The notes below the pieces were generated by a model that saw only the letters and a program-made list of their open reading frames with translations, was not told the origin of the DNA and did no database searches. Position numbers and translations under genes: made by a program. A DNA stretch of 19,320 bases from Paenalcaligenes sp035302345 (GTDB lineage: Bacteria; Pseudomonadota; Gammaproteobacteria; Burkholderiales; Burkholderiaceae_B), in the NCBI GenBank assembly GCA_035302345.1, contig DATGSS010000080.1:1-19320 (forward strand), read 5' to 3'. Below are positions 9,086 to 15,622 of this stretch, piece by piece; positions within the stretch are counted from its first letter, which is position 1; every line of letters starts with the position of its first letter.

Positions 9086-9115
9086 ATACTAGCATTGAGC
9101 ACAAAGGATTGCCAA
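9086..9115 (-). promoter_or_regulatory. Candidate sigma70 promoter for the mechanosensitive channel unit
   Basis: On the minus strand, TTGGCA (9115-9110), an 18-base spacer and TAGTAT (9091-9086) form a reasonable -35/-10 pair. It would start transcription near 9080, giving a leader of roughly 95 bases before the ATG at 8983. It is found by eye only. Confidence 0.45.
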
Positions 9116-9128
9116 TCGTTATTGCAAA

Positions 9129-9149
9129 ACTTGTTAATTGCAAACAAGT
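9129..9149. repeat. 21-bp inverted repeat overlapping the antiporter promoter (possible operator)
   Basis: ACTTGTT, a 7-base spacer, then AACAAGT form a perfect 7-bp dyad. It overlaps the candidate -35 box of the plus-strand promoter, the usual position for a repressor site. It ends 109 bases before the antiporter ATG. Its layout resembles the dyad at 3739-3759. Confidence 0.4.
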
Positions 9150-9167
9150 CCCACTGCAGACTATACG
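9138..9167 (+). promoter_or_regulatory. Candidate sigma70 promoter for the antiporter-amidohydrolase unit
   Basis: TTGCAA (9138-9143), an 18-base spacer and TATACG (9162-9167) form a plausible -35/-10 pair, placing the start near 9174 and leaving a leader of about 85 bases. It is back to back with the minus-strand promoter at 9086-9115. Confidence 0.4.
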
Positions 9168-9258
9168 GTAAACTGAGTCGTTCGTAACAATACAAACCCA
9201 GGTCATTAGGGTTGGTTCTTTTAATTTTCTTAGTGACCTCCTCTCCAAGAAATAAAAT

Positions 9259-10893
9259 ATGGAAATAATAATTCTCATCTTTGTAATGCTCATTGCTGTG
9301 ATTTTTAGCAGCATGATTGGTCGCGTCCTGCCTTGGGGAATTCCCACCCCCCTGATCCAAATTGCCCTTGGATTTATCATTACGAGCTTTTTTGACGAGG
9401 GTATTGCACTACAACCTGAGGTTTTTATTTTCCTTTTTATTCCTCCTCTGCTTTTCTTGGATGGCTGGCGAATCCCAAAAGATGAATTAAAGAAAGATAG
9501 ATTCAGTATCTTTTTGCTGGCATTCGGATTAGTGATTATCACCGTGCTTGGCTTGGGATATTTATTGCATTGGCTCATCCCATCCATGCCTTTGATGGTC
9601 GCCTTTGCACTGGCTGCTATTGTTTCACCTACCGACCCAGTTGCAGTGAATGGTATTACCCGCCGTTTGCCCATGCCACGTCGCATCATGGCGATCCTAG
9701 AGGGCGAAGGCCTTTTTAATGACGCCAGTGGTCTGGTCGCTTTTAGAATGGCAGTGGCGGCAGTCATGACCGGTACATTCTCTTTGGTCGAGGCCGCCAA
9801 ATCTTTTGCTTGGGTGGTTTTTGCCGGGATTTTGATGGGGGTGGTTGTCACCTGGGCTCTGTCCAGTATGTATCGTTACTTTAGTCGTTTCTTTGGTAGC
9901 GATACGGGTGCTGATATCTTGCTCAGCCTGTTGATGCCTTTTGCAGCCTATGCCTTGGCCGAGCACATACAGGGTTCAGGCATCCTAGCAGCCGTCACGG
10001 CAGGGCTAACGATGAGCCATTTAGAGCTCTCTGGGCGGGTCAGTACCCTCACGCGGATGCGCCGCACATCCATGTGGGACACCATCCAATTTACTTTGAA
10101 CGGTATGATCTTTGTGCTGTTAGGTGAACAATTACCTGCAATTTTTACCGGCGCAATCAGAATTGTTGAACAAACCGGTCACCACAACCCTTGGTGGCTA
10201 GTAGTTTATGCTATTGCTATTTTATTAGCGTTGGTTTTGCTGCGTTTCTTATGGATTACGGCTGCTGTATTTAGCTCTAAATTATTGCGCCCTAACCTCT
10301 TTGCTATCAATGACAGCATTCGATGGATACACATATGGATTATGTCTTTTGCTGGCGCCCGAGGAGCACTATCATTAGCTGGCGTGATGACACTGCCTTT
10401 ATTATTACCCGATAACGGTGCATTTCCTGCAAGGGATTTAGCGATTTTTCTGGCTGCCACAGTGATTATCGCAACACTGGTTGCCGCGAGTATCGCCCTG
10501 CCTCTTTTATTGAAAAAAATACCGCGCAGCAACAAACCCCACTCACGCCACAGTGAACAGCGCAAAAGTGCCCTGAACTTTGCTTTCCACCAAGCCGAAA
10601 AAGAGCTGGATCGCTACATTCAATCTGTAGATACAGCCTCATTGCCGGCAGGTATTAATCAACACGACCTAAAAGAGCTGCTATTAAATGATTTCAAACA
10701 AACCTTTATCAGCAGTTCAGACCCCGATGACCCTGACCATCAGCTTTATTTAGAAAAAAAGAAAATGCGTCTTACAATTATTAGTACTGCTAGACAATCC
10801 ATTTATTCCCTGGCTCGCCATAGAAAAATATCGGATGAATTGGCGCGCCAACTCGTGCGCCAATTGGATTTTGATGAATACCGCTTTAAATAA
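9259..10893 (+). CDS. CPA1-family Na+/H+ antiporter, 544 residues
   Basis: An inner-membrane exchanger that moves Na+ (or K+/Li+) out against incoming protons, for pH and salt balance. About twelve hydrophobic segments fill residues 1-415. CPA1 signatures are present: SPTDPVAV at 123-130, the ion-binding EGEGLFNDASG at 148-158 with Asn154-Asp155, and an ARGALSLAG segment near residue 370. The charged C-terminal 120 residues are a cytoplasmic regulatory tail. Length and pattern match the bacterial-form Na+/H+ antiporters such as E. coli YjcE (about 549 residues). The ATG at 9259 lacks a clear ribosome site. The amidohydrolase at 10949 follows by 55 bp on the same strand, with no terminator seen, so the two are probably co-transcribed. 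Confidence 0.9.
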   Translation: MEIIILIFVMLIAVIFSSMIGRVLPWGIPTPLIQIALGFIITSFFDEGIALQPEVFIFLFIPPLLFLDGWRIPKDELKKDRFSIFLLAFGLVIITVLGLGYLLHWLIPSMPLMVAFALAAIVSPTDPVAVNGITRRLPMPRRIMAILEGEGLFNDASGLVAFRMAVAAVMTGTFSLVEAAKSFAWVVFAGILMGVVVTWALSSMYRYFSRFFGSDTGADILLSLLMPFAAYALAEHIQGSGILAAVTAGLTMSHLELSGRVSTLTRMRRTSMWDTIQFTLNGMIFVLLGEQLPAIFTGAIRIVEQTGHHNPWWLVVYAIAILLALVLLRFLWITAAVFSSKLLRPNLFAINDSIRWIHIWIMSFAGARGALSLAGVMTLPLLLPDNGAFPARDLAIFLAATVIIATLVAASIALPLLLKKIPRSNKPHSRHSEQRKSALNFAFHQAEKELDRYIQSVDTASLPAGINQHDLKELLLNDFKQTFISSSDPDDPDHQLYLEKKKMRLTIISTARQSIYSLARHRKISDELARQLVRQLDFDEYRFK

Positions 10894-10948
10894 AAACCAA
10901 AATCATTATTGAATCCGCATTCTCTGATCAATCACAAAAGGATGCCCC

Positions 10949-12415
10949 ATGTTTACACCCGATCCGCTTCACGCAGTCTACACGCCCCCGACCCACATAG
11001 AGGAAGAGCACAGTAGCTGCAAGTGCTCGGAAGGCCCTGCGCGTAAGGTCCACGATCAAGTCATGATGGCAATGGCAGATAATGCTGGACAAGCTCGTTT
11101 ACAACAATCCTTTACCGCCTTTAGGCAGCAAAGCAGATTTGGTCTGACGCCTCAGTACAGCGATAAACCCCTTGTGCTGACCAATATGCGCCTCTTTGAT
11201 GGCGAGCAAGAGCGTTTACAAACTGGTCTTAGTTTGCGCATCGAAGGCAACCTAATTACTGCGGTCGAGGGGGCCGGTATTGAGCACGGCGATGCACATA
11301 TTATTGATTGTCAGAACTACGTAGTAATGCCGGGATTGATTGATGCCCATTGGCATACCACTTTATGCGCTATTACTGAAATGCAGGCCATGACGGCAGA
11401 TGTTGCGCTTATCCACCTAATCGCAGCCAAAGAGGCTGAAAACACGTTATTGCGTGGTTTTACAACGGTTCGTGATGCTGGGGGGCCTAGCTTTGCTCTC
11501 AAAAAAGCTATCGATAACCATATTCTGCATGGGCCACGGATTTTTCCATCCGGTGCCATGGTGTCTCAGACCTCTGGGCATGGGGATTTTCGTATGCGTT
11601 ATGAAATTCCAGCTACACCCGATCAGTTGGGCCACAGTGAGCGTGCGGGGGTTACCTCGTTAGCCAACGGGAAAGCTCAGGTATTACAGCGCGTACGCGA
11701 GCAATTGTTGCTGGGCGCTACACAAATAAAACTGATGGTTGGTGGCGGCGTGACCTCGCTATACGATCCCATAGACAGCGTACAATTTACCGCCGAAGAA
11801 CTACGCGCTGGTGTGCAAGCCGCTAAAGACTGGGGTACCTATGCGATGGTGCACGTATATACTGCAGCGGGGATTCGACGTGCGGTAGAAAATGGTGTCG
11901 AATCCATCGAACATGGCCAACTGGCCGACGAAGAGACGGCCCGCTTGATGAAAGATTCAGGTGTATGGTGGAGCCTACAGCCTTTTTTAGGTGACCAAGA
12001 CGCCAACCAGCACAACGACCCCAACACACAAAAAAAACAGCAACGTGTTGCACAGGGCACTGTAAATGCTTATGAGCTCGCACAGCGCTTTGATATCAAA
12101 ACTGCTTGGGGTACTGATATTTTATTTACTCCCCAAAACCTACCTCGCCAGGGACATATGCTGGCGAAAATGACGCAGTTTTACCAGCCTTTAGCCGCGC
12201 TCAAAATTGCCACCGGCGACAACGGCAAACTACTGTCAATGGCCGGCAATCGTTATCCTTATCCTGCCCCCGTAGGCGTGCTCAAAGAAAACTCAATGGC
12301 AGACATTCTCATTGTTGATGGTGCGCCCGACAAAAATCTAGATTTTTTAACTGATCCTGAAAACTCTTTAAAGGCCATTATCAAAGATGGTCAGGTCTAT
12401 AAGTGGACCCTATAA
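10949..12415 (+). CDS. Metal-dependent amidohydrolase, paralogue of the 3855-5312 gene but lacking a Tat signal, 488 residues
   Basis: The same enzyme family as the Tat amidohydrolase upstream, co-linear with it from the barrel start to the end with only a one-residue offset change. The catalytic set is complete: His134-Trp-His136, Lys261 (QIKLM-VGGG), His302, His322 (IEHG) and Asp390 (WGTD). Long identical stretches are shared, such as RDAGGPSFALK, SGHGDFR and VWWSLQPFL. The N-terminal 70 residues are quite different: no hydrophobic signal, a CKC cysteine pair at 24-26, and polar helical sequence, so the protein is probably cytoplasmic. The ATG at 10949 has AAAGGA at a good spacing. It follows the antiporter by 55 bp, and a strong terminator follows. 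Substrate is unknown; a dipeptide or other amide is likely from the family. Confidence 0.88.
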   Translation: MFTPDPLHAVYTPPTHIEEEHSSCKCSEGPARKVHDQVMMAMADNAGQARLQQSFTAFRQQSRFGLTPQYSDKPLVLTNMRLFDGEQERLQTGLSLRIEGNLITAVEGAGIEHGDAHIIDCQNYVVMPGLIDAHWHTTLCAITEMQAMTADVALIHLIAAKEAENTLLRGFTTVRDAGGPSFALKKAIDNHILHGPRIFPSGAMVSQTSGHGDFRMRYEIPATPDQLGHSERAGVTSLANGKAQVLQRVREQLLLGATQIKLMVGGGVTSLYDPIDSVQFTAEELRAGVQAAKDWGTYAMVHVYTAAGIRRAVENGVESIEHGQLADEETARLMKDSGVWWSLQPFLGDQDANQHNDPNTQKKQQRVAQGTVNAYELAQRFDIKTAWGTDILFTPQNLPRQGHMLAKMTQFYQPLAALKIATGDNGKLLSMAGNRYPYPAPVGVLKENSMADILIVDGAPDKNLDFLTDPENSLKAIIKDGQVYKWTL

Positions 12416-12565
12416 GAGCTGCGTTCTACTGTATTAATGCATCACTAGGTTACAGTTGAGCTGTACAACGTTGAATATGGTGCAACCCTAATAACAAGGC
12501 CCTGCCCGCTATCGCTAGCGGCAGGGCCTATGCATAAATGGGTGGCTAATTAGCAGTAATAAATA
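12416..12565. other. Convergent intergenic region
   Basis: These 150 bases lie between the ends of the amidohydrolase (plus) and the CydX-like gene (minus). The only clear element is the shared hairpin terminator at 12497-12529; no small gene is seen. Confidence 0.6.
12497..12529. terminator. Strong bidirectional hairpin terminator
   Basis: AGGCCCTGCC-(C)-GCTA pairs with TAGC-GGCAGGGCCT across a TCGC loop: a 14-bp GC-rich stem with one bulged C. On the minus strand it is followed by TTGTTATT, a modest T-run; the plus side has few Ts. It sits between convergent genes and probably ends both transcripts. Confidence 0.8.
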
Positions 12566-12787
12566 CTACGACTCGTCTTTGGGTGCCTCATCAAACCCTT
12601 CTCTTTGGATGAGCTCGCTGTCTTGGTCCTCAAAGAGCACACCCCCCATAGCGGCAACCAAAATCATGAATCCGGTACCCAACAACCACGCCAAATACCA
12701 GGGGCCATAATCCCCCAAAATAATGGCTATGAGGATTGTGATCACTGCCAATATAAACAAAATAACCACACGGGAAAAAGTTGACAT
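12566..12787 (-). CDS. cydX: CydX-like small subunit of cytochrome bd oxidase, two-helix form, 73 residues
   Basis: A small membrane protein encoded directly after cydB. E. coli CydX is a single-helix protein of about 37 residues that begins MWYFAWILG and stabilises the haem site of cytochrome bd. Here the matching stretch WYLAWLLG is at residues 30-37, followed by a helix to about 52 and then an acidic tail beginning at Glu53. Unusually, an additional hydrophobic helix (7-25) precedes it. The longer form is supported by the strong AAGGAG ribosome site before the ATG at 12787 and by the lack of any ATG just before residue 30. It starts 12 bp after cydB. The assignment rests on position and the short motif, so it could instead be a different small accessory subunit. 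Confidence 0.7.
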   Translation of the reverse strand: MSTFSRVVILFILAVITILIAIILGDYGPWYLAWLLGTGFMILVAAMGGVLFEDQDSELIQREGFDEAPKDES

Positions 12788-12799
12788 TGATCGTTCTCC

Positions 12800-13939
12800 T
12801 TAGTACATATGCCCGTCTTTTTGCTCGAGACGCTCTAGGTCAACCTTGCCACGCATCACGTGGAAGGCCCAGCTGGTATAGCAAGCAATTAACGGGATAA
12901 AGATAGCAGAAAAGCCGAGCATCCAGCCCATGGTTAACTCACTCGCACCGGAGTTCCAGACGGTCAGACTATGTGATGGATCACTGCTAGAGGGCATGAT
13001 GAATGGGAACATGGCTGCGCCAACCATCCCGATAACCCCCACCCAAGAGGACGCGCCCAACCACCAACCCCAAACAGGGTGGCCAGCGAGCAGAGCAATA
13101 ATACCCAAAATAATCCCAGCGTAGGCCAAAGCAGGTAGCAACCACAGTACAGGGTGTGCATCGTAGTTACTCAAAAGGCTATCAGGCACGATGGCAACTG
13201 TTTGATGCAAGGGTGTTTGCTGTACCCCTGGAGCAGGTGATTGGACGATTTCATAACCTGGTAATCCAGCGGACCAAAAGCCCAAGATGGTCATGATAAT
13301 CAGTGCAATGATACCGCCCCAAATCGCTGCAGTACGAGCACGGCGAGTGATTTTTTCTTCGCCACTGCGAATCATTAACATCGCGCCGCCCTTATAAATA
13401 GCCATTCCAACAGCAACTAAACCGCATAAAATAGCGTATGGGTTAAAGAGCTCAATGAAGCTGCCGGTATAGTAAGAAACCATCCGATTACTAAAGTGAA
13501 ATGGTACCCCTAACAATACATTGCCCACAGCAGCCCCAAAGACCAACATGGGAATGAAACCGGAAATGAATAAACTCCAATCCCAGACATTACGCCAAGA
13601 GGCTGAAGGGATCTGGCTACGATATTCAAAGCCTAGTGGGCGTATGATCATGCTCCATAACAAAATGAGCATGACAATATAAAACCCGGAAAAAGAGGTG
13701 GCATACACTAATGGCCAAGCTGCAAAGATAGCCCCACCCCCTAGGACAAACCAGACTTGGTTGCCGTCCCAGTGTGGGCCAATGATATTCAGGGCAACAC
13801 GGCGTTCTTCGTCAGTACGACCCACATAACGCAAGATCGTACCGACCCCCATGTCCATGCCCACCATTGCACCCAGGGCAATCAACAAGACGCCAAGTAG
13901 CAACCACCAAACGATGATTAAGTAAAAATATAAATCCAT
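12800..13939 (-). CDS. cydB: Cytochrome bd quinol oxidase subunit II, 379 residues
   Basis: The haem-free partner of CydA in the bd-type quinol:O2 oxidoreductase. It has the same length as E. coli CydB (379) and about nine hydrophobic segments. Conserved landmarks are WWLLLGVLLI at 11-20, PHWDGNQVWF at about 55-64, RPLGFEYRS near 100, NPYAILCGLVAVGM near 165, MFPFIMPSS near 310 and a final acidic-tail Tyr. One oddity is seen: the family motif DGFDMG at the end of the first helix reads VGMDMG (Val26, Asp29 kept). The gene starts 10 bp after cydA, and its AAGGAG ribosome site overlaps the cydA TAA stop, so translation is probably coupled. The CydX-like gene follows by 12 bp. Confidence 0.95.
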   Translation of the reverse strand: MDLYFYLIIVWWLLLGVLLIALGAMVGMDMGVGTILRYVGRTDEERRVALNIIGPHWDGNQVWFVLGGGAIFAAWPLVYATSFSGFYIVMLILLWSMIIRPLGFEYRSQIPSASWRNVWDWSLFISGFIPMLVFGAAVGNVLLGVPFHFSNRMVSYYTGSFIELFNPYAILCGLVAVGMAIYKGGAMLMIRSGEEKITRRARTAAIWGGIIALIIMTILGFWSAGLPGYEIVQSPAPGVQQTPLHQTVAIVPDSLLSNYDAHPVLWLLPALAYAGIILGIIALLAGHPVWGWWLGASSWVGVIGMVGAAMFPFIMPSSSDPSHSLTVWNSGASELTMGWMLGFSAIFIPLIACYTSWAFHVMRGKVDLERLEQKDGHMY

Positions 13940-13949
13940 GGCGTGCTCC

Positions 13950-15536
13950 TTATTCTGCGCTCAATTGGCCTTGTGCAGGTGCTTTTCCTAGCTGTTTGAG
14001 TTCTAGCTCGCTAGGCGCATCGGGACCTTTCTTGATGCTGCGCACCATCAAATACATCTCGACGATGGCAAAAGCAGTATAAAGCAACACAAAACCGGTT
14101 AAAGATACCACCATATAGGTGACTGAGTGTGTAGATGCTGATAACCAAGTCGGTAGTATTTCAAATACTGTCCACGGCTGGCGGCCCATTTCAGCAACTA
14201 ACCAACCCATTTCACAGGCTAAGAATGGGACAGGAATCATCCACACCGAAGCGCGCAGGAACCAGCGTGAATCCTGTACGGTATTTCTTAGGGTCATCAC
14301 GATAGCCGTGACAAAGTAGGCCAACATGAGTAAACCAAATGCCACCATCAGGCGGAAAGCCCAGAAAATCACCCAGACCTCGGGGATTGTATCTTTGGCC
14401 GCTAACTCGATTTCCTCATCAGTCACTTGTGTGACGTCCCCCTCGGGCGCATACTTTTGCAGCAGCAGGCCATAGCCTACATCTGCTTTGTGCGCCTCAA
14501 ATTGAGCCAAGGCCTGCTCGTTGTTGGGGTCCTTGCCTAACTCTTCCATCGCCACAACAGCTGGTATGCCATTTTTAATGCGCTCTTTGGCCTCTTCTTG
14601 GAGTTCTAATGCTGACGGCACCGTTTCATCTAAGGAGTGCGTCACCAAGATAGACAACACAGCGGGTATTTGCACCTCGAAAAGGTTGCGTTCTTCGCTT
14701 TGCGATGGGAACGCAATCACATTAAACGGCATTGGAGCCTCTTCAGGCTCCCAGAGGGCTTCCATGGCGGCCAACTTGGAAGGCTGTGAATGCCCGCCCA
14801 CGTAGCCTAGTGCGTCTCCCAATGTAATGACGCCTGCGGTGCCCAATACACCAAACAAAGCCGCAATACGGAAAGAACGGCGCGCGACATCTACGTGGCG
14901 ATTACGCAGCATGTAGAAAGCACTGATACCACAGACAAAAATAGCTGCCGTGACGTAGCCTGCTAATACAGTATGTACAAATTTGGCCTGTGCATCTGGG
15001 TTAAAGTACAGATGCTCAAAACTGGCCAACTCCATACGCATTGTTACAGGGTTAAATTCGGCACCTACGGGGTGCTGCATGAAACCATTAGCGACTAAAA
15101 TCCACATCGCCGACAGGTTGGACCCTAGCGCCACTAAATAGGTAATGACCAAGTGCTTACCCTTGGAAAGGCGCCCCCAACCAAATATCATCAGCCCTAC
15201 AAAGGTGGACTCCATAAAGAAAGCCATCAAACCTTCTACTGCTAATAGGGTTCCAAATGTATCACCCACAAAGCTAGAGTAATATGACCAGTTCATGCCA
15301 AACTGAAACTCCATGGTCAGCCCAGTAGCTACCCCCAGAGCAAAGTTAATCATGAACAAGCGCATCCAAAACTGTGTGATTCGCTTATAGATCTCGCGAC
15401 CGGTCACTACATAAACAGTTTCCATTACCGCAAGTAGCACTGAAAGTCCCAACGTCAACGGGACAAACAAAAAATGATACAAGGCGGTCGCAGCAAACTG
15501 TAATCGCGATAAGTCGACTACGGTTTCATTGAACAT
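13950..15536 (-). CDS. cydA: Cytochrome bd quinol oxidase subunit I, 528 residues
   Basis: The catalytic subunit, which oxidises quinol and reduces O2 to water at the haem b595/d site with high oxygen affinity. Haem ligands are in place: His21, His188 (KFVHT) and Met397 (FRLM). Glu101 and Glu109 match the conserved acidic residues of the proton path. The quinol-binding loop has Lys254 and Glu259 (SKLAAMEALWE), and a long insert from about 260 to 385 makes this the long-Q-loop, E. coli-like type (E. coli CydA has 522). GRQPW at 451-455 is also conserved. The ATG at 15536 follows AGGGAAAA. An 86-bp gap separates it from poxB and holds an FNR-like dyad, so cydA may have its own promoter. CydDC, the cytochrome bd assembly exporter, is not in the window. 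Confidence 0.96.
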   Translation of the reverse strand: MFNETVVDLSRLQFAATALYHFLFVPLTLGLSVLLAVMETVYVVTGREIYKRITQFWMRLFMINFALGVATGLTMEFQFGMNWSYYSSFVGDTFGTLLAVEGLMAFFMESTFVGLMIFGWGRLSKGKHLVITYLVALGSNLSAMWILVANGFMQHPVGAEFNPVTMRMELASFEHLYFNPDAQAKFVHTVLAGYVTAAIFVCGISAFYMLRNRHVDVARRSFRIAALFGVLGTAGVITLGDALGYVGGHSQPSKLAAMEALWEPEEAPMPFNVIAFPSQSEERNLFEVQIPAVLSILVTHSLDETVPSALELQEEAKERIKNGIPAVVAMEELGKDPNNEQALAQFEAHKADVGYGLLLQKYAPEGDVTQVTDEEIELAAKDTIPEVWVIFWAFRLMVAFGLLMLAYFVTAIVMTLRNTVQDSRWFLRASVWMIPVPFLACEMGWLVAEMGRQPWTVFEILPTWLSASTHSVTYMVVSLTGFVLLYTAFAIVEMYLMVRSIKKGPDAPSELELKQLGKAPAQGQLSAE

Positions 15537-15584
15537 TTTTCCCTACCTTTTAAAAGTTAGGCCATTAAAACCACAAGTGCTCTA

Positions 15585-15598
15585 TTGAATGGGTTCAA
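15585..15598. promoter_or_regulatory. FNR/ANR-like dyad upstream of cydA
   Basis: TTGAA-N4-TTCAA is a perfect dyad matching the FNR consensus TTGAT-N4-ATCAA at eight of ten positions. Its centre is about 55 bases before the cydA ATG. A -10-like TTTAAT (minus strand, 15569-15564) lies between. cydAB operons are under oxygen control by FNR-family or ArcA regulators in many proteobacteria. No regulator gene is in the window. Confidence 0.4.
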
Positions 15599-15622
15599 CA
15601 CAGTACTTGTACCCAATTGTGC

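Noticed and set aside
9039..9851. Long open frame of 270 codons on the minus strand opposite the antiporter
   Set aside because: It is antisense to a clear CPA1 antiporter, rich in Lys/Ser/Ile/Thr with no domain-like pattern, and crosses the promoter region. It is a shadow frame.
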